Assembly (NCBI GenBank): GCA_008080735.1
Contig: SHMW01000036.1
Coordinates: 1-38,249 of the forward strand
From: Promethearchaeota archaeon
GTDB taxonomy: Archaea > Asgardarchaeota > Lokiarchaeia > Sigyniarchaeales > SOKP01
DNA: 38,249 nucleotides
Direction of reading: 5' to 3'
Part shown: positions 23,435 to 32,049 of the stretch, piece by piece
Layout: each line of letters opens with the position of its first letter
Position numbering within the stretch: position 1 is the stretch's first letter
Program-made: the position numbers and the translations under genes
The notes under the pieces: generated by a model
Seen by the model: the letters and a program-made list of their open reading frames with translations, nothing else
The model's database searches: none
Told to the model about the DNA's origin: nothing

Positions 23435-25141
23435 TTAGGATCTCCTTATATTCAAATGAGATGCTTTCGGATCAATTACCAAATCTACTACCATAGGTTC
23501 TTTGGCATCTAATCCTTCTTCAATTCCTTTTTTCAGATTTTCATATTTTTCAACTCTCAATCCATTAATTCCCATTCCCTTGGCAATTTCAGCAAAATCA
23601 ATCCTTTGCCAGTTTGCTAAATCCCTTCCCTTACGAGAAAGTACGTCTCTCACATTACCCAAGGAAGAATCATTAAAAACGAAAAATGTGATCGGTAAAT
23701 CATATTCTTGAACAGTATTCAATACATACAGATCCATTAAAAAACTACTATCTCCAACAATATTAATAACTTTTTTATCCGGTTTGAGTAATTGAGCAGC
23801 TAAACTCGCATTCGGCCCATAACCCATTCCAGCAACTCCTCCTGCCCCATAGATCTGACCCACATACTTTGATTTAAACAGGCGTGTGAAAAACATTCGA
23901 TTATTACCCGCATCTAATATGAGTAAATGATCATCTCCAGTTGAATCGTTAAATAAGCGAACCACAGACTCAGGTTGTATTGGATTATCTTCATCAAAAT
24001 AATGTTCACTAGTGAAGAATTCCATTTCAGGATCTTGTTTTTGCTTTTGGAGAATAGAAATTCTCTCCTCCACATCGAACGGAAACACATGGAGTTTGGA
24101 ACGCACCATCCCGATTATTTTTTGTAGGGCTAATTTCGCATCTGAGGTAACCCCAATCGTAGCGGGATAAGTCCATGCAGCGTTTCTGGACTCTATATCT
24201 ATATGAATTAATTTTTGTTTATTCACGTCAATAAAATCAGGAGAACAGTTATTGGTGTTATCGGGGGCTAAACATGTTCCCAATGCTAAAATTACATCTG
24301 CGTTTTGAATTCTCCGATCTGCCAGTTTTTGTCCAAAACTTGCCATTACTCCTAAAGCGAGATCATGGGTTTCGGGTATTATGGATTTTCCCATATAAGA
24401 GGTTGCCACGGGCATCCCAATTAATTTGGATAACTCCAGTATTTCATCCGAGGTGCCTGAAGCAAATGTCCCTCTCCCGCAAATCATAACAGGGCGTTCA
24501 GCAGCAATCAAAACATTGGCAATCTTTTCTGCGTCTAAATCTGAAATACATGGTGGACTCACATCAATATGCCCTTCAATTTGATATAAGGGAATGCTCA
24601 TCTCATCTTCTTCTATCACAGAAGTCATAATATTCCAACGTGTAATCACACATGCTGGTCCCGGTCTACCAGAGGTTGCATGCTTGATTGCCAATTGAAC
24701 CGCATAGGGTAATTCCTCTGGAACATTTGCAAATGCCGTATACTTTGTCATAGATTTAAAAATATTTATAAGGTTAACTGTTCCATATTCTCCAGTACCG
24801 CTCTGATAACACGCTTGGAGACTATTTCCATGATAATCAGACATCTCTGTTAATATAACCATCGGAACTCCAGCATGATATGCCTCAATGATTCCCAGAC
24901 CACCATTAGATGCCATAAAAATACCTTGACCGATTACAATACCCGGCCTATTAGTTAGACGTCCATGCATATCTGCCATTATTGAAGCTGAAGCTTCGTG
25001 GTGAGCTATAATCGTAGTGAATTGATCACGTTTATAGAATTCTTCTAGTAGAAAATTTGACACTCCTCCAGGCAACCCAAATACATATTCAATACCCGCG
25101 TTATAAGCTGTATCGCAAACTAAGTCGATAACCCTTTTCAT
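23435..25141 (-). CDS. ThDP-dependent enzyme of the acetolactate synthase/decarboxylase family
   Basis: A 568-residue protein with the three ThDP-family domains: the Pyr domain with the conserved Glu (E49 in AHHEASAS), a central Rossmann domain (about 195-340, including the ADVILALGTCLA stretch), and the PP domain with the cofactor motif GDSSF...N (463-490), where the usual GDG is GDS. It lacks the longer acetolactate-synthase pattern in several places, and there is no small regulatory subunit. It could decarboxylate a 2-oxo acid to an aldehyde, or act like sulfoacetaldehyde acetyltransferase or benzaldehyde lyase. The aminotransferase downstream would supply 2-oxo acids and the nearby AOR would use aldehydes. 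Confidence 0.78.
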   Translation of the reverse strand: MKRVIDLVCDTAYNAGIEYVFGLPGGVSNFLLEEFYKRDQFTTIIAHHEASASIMADMHGRLTNRPGIVIGQGIFMASNGGLGIIEAYHAGVPMVILTEMSDYHGNSLQACYQSGTGEYGTVNLINIFKSMTKYTAFANVPEELPYAVQLAIKHATSGRPGPACVITRWNIMTSVIEEDEMSIPLYQIEGHIDVSPPCISDLDAEKIANVLIAAERPVMICGRGTFASGTSDEILELSKLIGMPVATSYMGKSIIPETHDLALGVMASFGQKLADRRIQNADVILALGTCLAPDNTNNCSPDFIDVNKQKLIHIDIESRNAAWTYPATIGVTSDAKLALQKIIGMVRSKLHVFPFDVEERISILQKQKQDPEMEFFTSEHYFDEDNPIQPESVVRLFNDSTGDDHLLILDAGNNRMFFTRLFKSKYVGQIYGAGGVAGMGYGPNASLAAQLLKPDKKVINIVGDSSFLMDLYVLNTVQEYDLPITFFVFNDSSLGNVRDVLSRKGRDLANWQRIDFAEIAKGMGINGLRVEKYENLKKGIEEGLDAKEPMVVDLVIDPKASHLNIRRS

Positions 25142-25310
25142 CAGTCTATATTATCTCCAATTAAAATTTTTTTAGATAATAATAAGTGTTTATTATATTT
25201 AAAAAATTATGTTAAAATTTACATATAAAACTTTCAATTATGAATTTGAGTTTTATAGCTCATTTTGTTCAGAATTTCATTCTTTTGAAAAAATAGAAAA
25301 ATAGAAAATA

Positions 25311-26675
25311 TTAAAGAGTAAGGTTATCATGAGAATTTAACTTTTTCCAGCGTCTTCTGTAGAAATATCCCGGTTTAGAGTCTATAGGTAAATTTGTAAT
25401 TGAATCCATCCATTTTAGTGTTTTCTGCATGCTATTTTTGAATGATTCATTAGTTAATGTCGTCAATTGAGCAATATTATCTTGAGAAAGCGGTGAAGAA
25501 ATTTTTTCTATGAGATCCCTCATATTTTTTAAGAATTCTGCTTCCATTTGATTTCTCTCATCACGGTAAGTGCTTAATCGTTTCTGATAATCCATAAGCA
25601 CTAAACGATGAAGTTTTTCGTGACGCCACCATAATGTTTCCTCATCATATTCACCTTCAGCGCGGGGAAAATTCATACTTAAGCCACAATTTGGTAGGAA
25701 AATAGGCTTAAAAATACTTGTACAGGGCGCGGAAGTCCCAGTCACCCAATGAATTTGGATATCCTTTTTCAAATGAGCTATATGAGAACCTACTGACTGG
25801 CTTGGAGTGATAAAGGAGGTATAATGCATACAAGGACTCTTCATTGACCCTTGGGATGGATCCCACTCGTCTTCCTCTGAAGGTTTGATGTTGTGGTCGC
25901 GCAAGGTTGCCATAATGATTTCTGGAGTAATTTTTCCTTTATTTTTTCGTAATGTGTTCATTGTACACTCAATCCGTGTCTTTCCCTTGGCCCCAATTTG
26001 CTTAATATTAAATCTGGGGATAAAACAATCTGCAAAATGAAAATTTTCTCCCGATTCACAGTAGCCCTCATCAATGGCATGAGAAATAAGTTCAGGATGG
26101 ATTTTATCATATGTATTACCTATGGTGAGTGTGTTAGATATAGTCCGAATGTCCTTTACTTTTTCCGCGATCCAATATTTATCTGCCGTTTCCAACACCC
26201 AGGCTTCGTTTGGATCTGCGATGATGAATGAGTTGTGATATTTTAGCTTTTTATCGGTATAACCGCACGCCCCGCCTTGTCCATATTTTTCCAAAAGGTC
26301 GACGATTATGTTCAGTGCAGATTCGGCATTTTCTCCTCTTTCTAAAGCTAACCGTATCAGATCCATTCCTAGCAATCCAGTATCTCTATATGGTTCTTTT
26401 GACCATACCGCTTCATTACCAATCGTTACACCGAATTCATTTGCTCCCATCTCACACCCAAACATCCAAAAGGGCTTTAACAGCAGAACCTCATAAGTTT
26501 CCTCCACCTGCGGTATTGAAATATAAGTACAATTTACCTTCGAGTTAGGATTGTGTTTCGCACGCTCTAAATATATTACATTATGTGCTTCGTTAGGTTC
26601 TCGGTCAGAATTTTTCCCAAATAATACGCTGCCGTCTTTAGTCGAATTACCAAGTGCAACTACTGTATCACACAT
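25311..26675 (-). CDS. Secernin-like / peptidase family C69 Ntn-hydrolase (copy B)
   Basis: A 454-residue paralogue of the protein at 15922-17124. It has the same MCDT start with Cys2 nucleophile and GKNSDR at 20-25, GANEFGVTIGNEAVW and WVLETADKYWIAEKVKDIRT. It is about 50 residues longer than copy A, with insertions in the second half (for example around SEEDEWDPSQGSMKSPCMHY). It probably cleaves peptides or other amides in the cytosol. It is divergent from the N-acyl-D-amino-acid deacylase gene. A TATA-like stretch on the minus strand lies about 35-47 bases upstream (26710-26722). Confidence 0.85.
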   Translation of the reverse strand: MCDTVVALGNSTKDGSVLFGKNSDREPNEAHNVIYLERAKHNPNSKVNCTYISIPQVEETYEVLLLKPFWMFGCEMGANEFGVTIGNEAVWSKEPYRDTGLLGMDLIRLALERGENAESALNIIVDLLEKYGQGGACGYTDKKLKYHNSFIIADPNEAWVLETADKYWIAEKVKDIRTISNTLTIGNTYDKIHPELISHAIDEGYCESGENFHFADCFIPRFNIKQIGAKGKTRIECTMNTLRKNKGKITPEIIMATLRDHNIKPSEEDEWDPSQGSMKSPCMHYTSFITPSQSVGSHIAHLKKDIQIHWVTGTSAPCTSIFKPIFLPNCGLSMNFPRAEGEYDEETLWWRHEKLHRLVLMDYQKRLSTYRDERNQMEAEFLKNMRDLIEKISSPLSQDNIAQLTTLTNESFKNSMQKTLKWMDSITNLPIDSKPGYFYRRRWKKLNSHDNLTL

Positions 26676-26774
26676 TATTATTCACTTTTTTATGATCATT
26701 GAGTTTTAATAATTTATAAAAGGTTTACCACTAAGAAAAGTAGATACCCATACTATTTTGATATAGGTGTTTAG

Positions 26775-26788
26775 ATTTATATATATTT
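26775..26788 (+). promoter_or_regulatory. Candidate TATA box of the deacylase gene
   Basis: TTTATATATATTTT lies about 57-70 bases upstream of the ATG at 26845. The divergent C69 gene has its own TTTTATAAATTATT on the opposite strand, so the 169-bp spacer would carry two promoters. Confidence 0.35.
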
Positions 26789-26844
26789 TTTAATTTTGTT
26801 AAGTGTTAATTATAACTATTAGAAATTATGGGAAGATAGTATTT

Positions 26845-28482
26845 ATGAAATATCTGATAAAAAATGGTTTTGTAATTGATGGTACTGGTTTAGAAGGGTA
26901 TAAAGGCGATGTATTGATCGAAGAAAATGAGATCGTAAAAATGGGAACCGAGATAACCGACTCAGATGCCAAAATAATTGAAGCGGATGATCTGGTGGTT
27001 TGTCCAGGTTTCATCAATATGCATAACCATGGAGATTTAAATATTTATGAAGAAAATGAAGGACTCCCCTACATTCACCAAGGTTTAACTACGATTGTAG
27101 TAGGGATGTGCGGGATTGGGGTCGCACCTGCAAATGATAGGGTTAAAAATTACTATTATAATTTTGCCAGTAAAGCATTCTGTTCCACTCCGATGCTCTA
27201 TGATGATTATCAAACCCTTTTTAAAGATTTAGAAGAGAAAGGAGTTGGGTTGAACCTTGCTTTTTTCATTCCTCAAGGAAACATTCGAGCAATGGTAATG
27301 GGGACAGAAGAAGGCGAGCCAAACGACCAGCAGCTTGAAGAAATGAAGCGGATCGTAGAGGACAATATGAAGGCTGGGGCGTTTGGTATGTCCACAGGTT
27401 TGGTCTACCCTCCAGGTTCTGAAAGTAGCACCGAAGAACTCATCGAAATTGCGAAAATTGTGGGTAAATATAACGGAATTTATGATTCTCATATGCGAAA
27501 TGAGGGTGCGGGACTCATAGACATCGGTATGAAAGAATTAATTAGGATCGCACAGGAAGCGAATGTTAAGACACACATTTCACATTGGAGTGTAATTAGC
27601 AGCTATAACTTGGAGGAGATGACAGAAAAAGCCATTAATTGCATGAAGCAGGCCCGCTCCGAAGGATTACGTATTTCCGCAGATACCACGGTATATGAAG
27701 ATGGATTTACCAGCCTTTCGTTTGTATTATTACCAACGTGGGTATTTCAAGATTTTGAACATAACCTTTCTGACCCCTCGATTCGTAAACGCATTCAAAA
27801 GGAAGTATTCGAAAAGCTTTATTCGATGTTTGTTGCCGATGGACCGTTCTATATCAAAATAATCCCGAAATTCATCTTAAGGAAGCTCATCTTTTCCAAG
27901 ATGTCAAAGAATGTGATTGTTCTTAATGCTTTAAAAAGCCAAGATGTCGTGGGGAAAACTATTTATGAAGTATTATCGACGCGCTATCCTTCCAGAAGTT
28001 TAGAGGATGCAATATTAGATTTTATCAAGGATGAAGAGGGAGGAATCATGATACGCATTGTGACGAAGGATGAAGAGACAGGGATTATTCCGCTTTTTTC
28101 TCAGCAATATGTAGCACCTTCATCTGATGGAATTCCTATGACCGAAGGAAATACTCATCCAAGAACCTATAATGCGTTTCCCCGCGTAATTGCAAGATGG
28201 GTGAGAGAAAAATCATATCTAAGATTGGAAGAGGCAGTTAGAAAAATGACTTCCCTACCCGCCTCTATTTTAGGTCTTGATCGAAGAGGCTCACTTAAGG
28301 AGGGAAATAAAGCGGATATCGTGGTGTTTGACTATGATATCATACAAGATCGAGGGAGTTTAGAGGATGGGAAGCAATATCCCGAAGGAATTGAGTATGT
28401 GTTTGTCAATGGTGAACTAATAATAAACCACGGAGAATTCACAGGAAAATGTGCTGGAACCGTTTTGAGGCATACTTATTAA
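26845..28482 (+). CDS. N-acyl-D-amino-acid deacylase (D-aminoacylase family amidohydrolase)
   Basis: A 545-residue metal-dependent amidohydrolase from the ATG at 26845; an upstream in-frame ATG at 26803 would add an atypical leader. KNGFVIDGTG opens the family's beta sandwich, NMHNHGD (58-64) holds the first metal-binding HxH, AGAFGMSTGLVYPPGSE is the D-aminoacylase signature, YDSHMRNEG and THISHW supply further His ligands, and LGLDRRGSLKEGNKADIVVFD closes the sandwich. The expected reaction is hydrolysis of N-acyl-D-amino acids to D-amino acids and fatty or acetic acid. Dihydroorotase-like enzymes of other specificity share the fold. A GPH-type transporter gene follows 148 bp downstream on the same strand. 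Confidence 0.85.
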   Translation: MKYLIKNGFVIDGTGLEGYKGDVLIEENEIVKMGTEITDSDAKIIEADDLVVCPGFINMHNHGDLNIYEENEGLPYIHQGLTTIVVGMCGIGVAPANDRVKNYYYNFASKAFCSTPMLYDDYQTLFKDLEEKGVGLNLAFFIPQGNIRAMVMGTEEGEPNDQQLEEMKRIVEDNMKAGAFGMSTGLVYPPGSESSTEELIEIAKIVGKYNGIYDSHMRNEGAGLIDIGMKELIRIAQEANVKTHISHWSVISSYNLEEMTEKAINCMKQARSEGLRISADTTVYEDGFTSLSFVLLPTWVFQDFEHNLSDPSIRKRIQKEVFEKLYSMFVADGPFYIKIIPKFILRKLIFSKMSKNVIVLNALKSQDVVGKTIYEVLSTRYPSRSLEDAILDFIKDEEGGIMIRIVTKDEETGIIPLFSQQYVAPSSDGIPMTEGNTHPRTYNAFPRVIARWVREKSYLRLEEAVRKMTSLPASILGLDRRGSLKEGNKADIVVFDYDIIQDRGSLEDGKQYPEGIEYVFVNGELIINHGEFTGKCAGTVLRHTY

Positions 28483-28532
28483 GTTCTTAGAAGATAAAGT
28501 ATTTAAATTATTTTTATTATTTTTTCTTATCT

Positions 28533-28573
28533 TAAAATTTTATATAAAATTCTTATATTAAAATTTTATATAT
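28533..28573 (+). repeat. Direct repeat upstream of the GPH transporter
   Basis: TTAAAATTTTATATA occurs twice within the region, separated by about ten bases, 60-100 bases before the ATG at 28631. Each copy holds a palindromic AAAATTTT core plus TATATA. One copy may be the TATA box and the other an operator. Confidence 0.35.
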
Positions 28574-28630
28574 GAAAAAAACGAAATTTTAAGTGGATAT
28601 TTACAAAAAAAAATTGGATGTTGAATAAAA

Positions 28631-30073
28631 ATGAGTGAAATGAAAGAAGCAAAAGATTCTAAGGAAATGAAATATTCTTTAGGAATTCATGCAAGCTACG
28701 GTTTAGGAGGGTTTTTGGATAATTTCATACAAGCGGCGTTTACCACAAGGTTATTTTTCTACTATTCTTCTGTTCTAAACCTAAATCTTCTTTATTTGGG
28801 TATCGCTTATGGTATTTTTGGAGTTTGGAACATGTTTAATGATGTACTGCTTGGAAATCTCTCTGATAGGAAGTATAGCTGGACTAAGAAATGGGGACGA
28901 AGATTCCCTTGGTTTACATTTGGGATCCTAACCTATGCAGTATCTTATTGGGCCCTATTTGCAGCACCTTTCCCTCCAGGTACAACCTTACAACTGGAAA
29001 AATTCCTATGGTGTTTAATAACATTACTAGTATTTGAGTTTCTTTTTTCGCTTTGGCAAATTAATTGGCTTTCGATCTTTCCAGATAAATACCGAACAAC
29101 AAGAGAGCGAAATAGGATAGGCGTATGGACAACGATTTGGGGTGTAGTAGGAATTGTGTTGGGTGTTCTATTACCTCCATTATTATTAGGAGATGATTAT
29201 AAAAATCAGCAAGGATATTTCATTATCGGAGTTATGGTGGCAGTGATAACTTTAATCGGCGCCATCGCATCGATTCCAGGAATGCGTGAAGACAGAGAAT
29301 TAATAGATAGACAATTGGAAGTCATTAAACGAAAAGAAGAGAAAGAAAGACAATCTTTTATCGAGATTTTAAAATCATGTTTTAAGGATAAGAACTTTCT
29401 TGCATACGTAATTACTTATATGGGACATCAGGTCATGACAGTCTTTCTTTTAGGAATCCTTCCATTTTGGACTAGCTCTGTTCTTATGGTTGATCCTGAT
29501 AATGAAACCATAATTGGATTATTCTTTTTGATTGCAGTGCTCGCTGGTACTCCATTCTGGAGTTTTATCGGCAAGAAATATGGAAATAAGAAAGCATTTA
29601 TGATCGGGACTTTCATGACTACTTGGTTTTTCATACCACTTTGGTTTGTAGGGATGGGAGACGCTGGTCTAATTCTAACCTCTATATGTCTTGCGTTAAT
29701 CGGTTTTGGTATTGGAGCGATTTGGGTGCTTATGTATCCTTGTTTCTCAGATGTGATGGATAATATCGTTGTCAATGCGGAAGATCGAAAAGAGGGAGCA
29801 TATACAGGAATTAGAACATTTTTCGGACGATTTTCATTTGTATTGCAAGCTCTGTTCTTCTCACTGATTCTATGGGCAACAGGATTCAATCCTTATGTTA
29901 TAGATACTGCAATCCCTCAAACTGGAACAGCTATTATCGGAATAAAAATATTGATGGCCTTGATACCACAAATTTTCTATTTCCTTGGATTTCTTTTAAT
30001 GTGGAGAGTCTATAGTTTAGATATGTCTTGTGTTGCCGAGAATAGAGAACTTCTGGAACAAAAAATTTTATAA
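28631..30073 (+). CDS. GPH-family (MelB-like) cation symporter
   Basis: A 480-residue membrane protein with about 12 helices. The family hallmark is clear: FNDVLLGNLSDR (69-80) and TKKWGRRFPW (85-94), matching the MelB 'ND-x-x-x-G-x-x-x-D' and 'GR-x-RPW' loop after helix II, with D71 the likely cation-coupling residue. Members import sugars or glycosides with Na+ or H+. In archaeal catabolic clusters, substrates can also be other small acids, and the adjacent deacylase suggests N-acyl amino acids or amino-acid-like compounds as alternatives. A central cytoplasmic loop (about 215-245) is highly charged. Confidence 0.85.
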   Translation: MSEMKEAKDSKEMKYSLGIHASYGLGGFLDNFIQAAFTTRLFFYYSSVLNLNLLYLGIAYGIFGVWNMFNDVLLGNLSDRKYSWTKKWGRRFPWFTFGILTYAVSYWALFAAPFPPGTTLQLEKFLWCLITLLVFEFLFSLWQINWLSIFPDKYRTTRERNRIGVWTTIWGVVGIVLGVLLPPLLLGDDYKNQQGYFIIGVMVAVITLIGAIASIPGMREDRELIDRQLEVIKRKEEKERQSFIEILKSCFKDKNFLAYVITYMGHQVMTVFLLGILPFWTSSVLMVDPDNETIIGLFFLIAVLAGTPFWSFIGKKYGNKKAFMIGTFMTTWFFIPLWFVGMGDAGLILTSICLALIGFGIGAIWVLMYPCFSDVMDNIVVNAEDRKEGAYTGIRTFFGRFSFVLQALFFSLILWATGFNPYVIDTAIPQTGTAIIGIKILMALIPQIFYFLGFLLMWRVYSLDMSCVAENRELLEQKIL

Positions 30074-30085
30074 ATTTAATTAAAT

Positions 30086-30142
30086 TCTTTTTTTTCTTAT
30101 TTTAACAAATTTAATAAGAGTTTAAATAAAAAATAAAAAAAA
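30086..30142. terminator. Bidirectional terminator between transporter and RidA genes
   Basis: A T8 tract (30088-30095) follows the transporter on the plus strand, and A6 and A8 tracts (30128-30142) give the minus strand the same after RidA. Both suit T-rich archaeal termination of the convergent genes. Confidence 0.4.
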
Positions 30143-30157
30143 GTAAGATTAAATGAG

Positions 30158-30535
30158 TTAAACCATCGCAATTACATCAATTTCCAATTTCATGATAGCA
30201 ACGGGAAGATTTGCGACTTCAACGGTGGTTCGGGCGGGATAACCATCTTCTACTCCATTTTCTTTAAAGAATTTTTGATATGCGCGATTCATTTTTTTGA
30301 AATCCCCCATATCGTTTAAATATACCGTCACTTTTACAATGTCGGACATTTTTGCTCCCGCTGCGTCTAAAATTGTCTTGATATTTTCAAAAGTGGTGCG
30401 CGTTTGATCTTTTATGTCATCCGAGCCTGGTTTTGGTCCCTGTCCTGAAACGAAAATCATATTTCCCACCTTCACTCCCGGGCTATAAGGACCAGCCACC
30501 GGAGTTCCTGGATTAATAATTTCTTTGTCTACCAT
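30158..30535 (-). CDS. ridA: RidA-family enamine/imine deaminase
   Basis: A 125-residue Rid protein that hydrolyses reactive 2-aminoacrylate or 2-iminopropanoate, made by PLP dehydratases, to 2-oxo acids and ammonia. GPYSPGV (15-21), FVSGQGP (28-34), the NIKTILDAAG helix and PARTTVEVANLP (100-111) with R102, the carboxylate-binding arginine, are all canonical. It forms a homotrimer in known members. The PLP enzyme gene is 55 bp upstream on the same strand, so cotranscription of a dehydratase with its imine-clearing partner is likely. Confidence 0.9.
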   Translation of the reverse strand: MVDKEIINPGTPVAGPYSPGVKVGNMIFVSGQGPKPGSDDIKDQTRTTFENIKTILDAAGAKMSDIVKVTVYLNDMGDFKKMNRAYQKFFKENGVEDGYPARTTVEVANLPVAIMKLEIDVIAMV

Positions 30536-30590
30536 TTTGTATAAGACCTCGTTTTTTAGTATTATTTACTTCAAATTAATAATAAAGCAT

Positions 30591-31676
30591 TTAGTAATTT
30601 TTGCCTCGAGCCAAGATTGGCCACCTACCTATATACTCTCCACCTCTAATTACATGAATGAAATCATAAATGTTTACGGTAATGCAAATATGTGCCGGAA
30701 TCAGTTCAATTTTATCGCCAATCTGGAGCTGATCATTTGGGCCCGCCTTAAATTGACTATGTTCTTCAGTTATTACCCTGAAACGTGCCCGATGGAGTTC
30801 CTTAATTTCAGGTCTCCCATCGCCGGTCGGAAATGCTTTTAATCCCGCATCCATTGTGTAGAGCCGCTTTCCCGTACTATTTTGAATGGTGCTCAGTACT
30901 GTGACCGCGGGTTCAAATTCTGGTACCACTCTGCAGATATGCTCATCCGCGAATACGTAGGTTCCCGGTTGGATTTCTGTGATTCCGTCGATTGGTGCTG
31001 AAAACATAAAGGTACCCGATCCAGATGAGGAAAGATAATCAATCTCAAATCCAAGCGCATTTATCGCATCTCGAGTTGCTATTAATTCCCGCATAGCCTC
31101 TTCAGTCTGCTGTTTCCGTAAATCATAATCGGTTTGTGGAGTAAGATGTCCTTCGTAGCCTTGCAATCCCACAAGTCTCAAGTGCCTCTGATTTTTGAGA
31201 AATCTTGCCAATTCTACAGCAGGTTCACCTGGTTTCACACCTGTTCTGCCCATTCCTAAATCAATATCAATTAATACTTCGAGTGTAATATTGAATTTAT
31301 CTGCCGCTTTATTCAGATCTGAGACATTTTTCTTCGAATCCACCACACATCGGGTTAAGGTATACTTATTTAGTCTCATCATCCGTTCAATGTGATCCGG
31401 CACTATTACTTGATTTGCAATGAGGATATCGTCGAAGCCAGCTTGCGCATAAATTTCTGCCTCGCCAACTTTCGCTACAGCAATTCCTTTTGCTGTGTCT
31501 CCTGCTATTCTTTTCTGAATATGTGCAACTAATGGAATTTTTGGGGTCTTTACGTGTTGTCGTAAATTAACCCCCGCTTCTTTGGCAATTTTAGTCACAT
31601 ATTGCATATTTTTTTCCATAATGTCATAATCGAGCACGAGCGCAGGAGTAGGTATTTTATTTTTCCACGAATTCAC
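30591..31676 (-). CDS. D-serine dehydratase / D-threonine aldolase-like fold-type III PLP enzyme
   Basis: A 361-residue alanine-racemase-fold enzyme. K43 in RQHVKTPK is the PLP lysine, and a glycine-rich phosphate-binding stretch (SSSGSGTF, 216-223) follows. The C-terminal domain ends with AHICITVN, where the metal pair is H329 and C331. D-serine dehydratases (DSD1/chicken type) use His-x-Cys for zinc, while D-threonine aldolases use His-x-Asp, so dehydratase is favoured: D-serine to 2-aminoacrylate, then pyruvate. The RidA gene downstream fits that product. GTG start, with AAGG five bases upstream. This would be the last step of D-amino-acid use in the cluster. Confidence 0.82.
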   Translation of the reverse strand: MNSWKNKIPTPALVLDYDIMEKNMQYVTKIAKEAGVNLRQHVKTPKIPLVAHIQKRIAGDTAKGIAVAKVGEAEIYAQAGFDDILIANQVIVPDHIERMMRLNKYTLTRCVVDSKKNVSDLNKAADKFNITLEVLIDIDLGMGRTGVKPGEPAVELARFLKNQRHLRLVGLQGYEGHLTPQTDYDLRKQQTEEAMRELIATRDAINALGFEIDYLSSSGSGTFMFSAPIDGITEIQPGTYVFADEHICRVVPEFEPAVTVLSTIQNSTGKRLYTMDAGLKAFPTGDGRPEIKELHRARFRVITEEHSQFKAGPNDQLQIGDKIELIPAHICITVNIYDFIHVIRGGEYIGRWPILARGKNY

Positions 31677-32049
31677 ATTCCTTACCTTTGTTTGGATAAT
31701 TTAATATTTTATTAAAATCTAGATTCATAATTAAAATTATTAATAAAATTTTTTTATAATTTTCTTTCCTCTTTTATTGGAAAATTTAATCGCCATTTCC
31801 TCTGGCTCTGTATAAACAATTTTCATTACTCGTAATAAGAAAGAATAAATATTGAATAAGAAAACATCAATGCTTAATATGTATCTAGAAAGAAGTTATT
31901 CCCTAAATCCTTAATTAGATGCGGAGGATTATGGTTAATATCTCCTTAATAGAATTATATTTGTAAAAACTCGGGTTAAAATAGTATTAAATATTTACCC
32001 CTATAGAATAGATTAAACGGATATGATAAATTAATAATACTGATTTATT
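31677..32049. other. 373-bp intergenic region between divergent genes
   Basis: No coding frame longer than about 15 codons was found, and no tRNA-like fold. The left third is AT-rich with possible promoter elements for the PLP enzyme. The right end holds the ACCCCTATAGAATA motif 40-53 bases before the glycosyltransferase start. The middle is unremarkable. Confidence 0.4.
31997..32010 (+). promoter_or_regulatory. Candidate promoter motif ACCCCTATAGAATA (copy 2)
   Basis: This is identical over 14 bases to the site at 12804-12817. It lies 40-53 bases before the TTG start of the glycogen-synthase-like gene. Confidence 0.4.

Noticed and set aside
26803..26844. Upstream ATG start for the D-aminoacylase-like gene
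   Set aside because: KYLIKNGFVIDGTG is the normal family beginning; the extension is hydrophobic and lies near the presumed transcript start.
29428..29889. 153-codon minus-strand frame inside the GPH transporter
   Set aside because: It is antisense to membrane helices of a recognised transporter; there is no start context and no domain.
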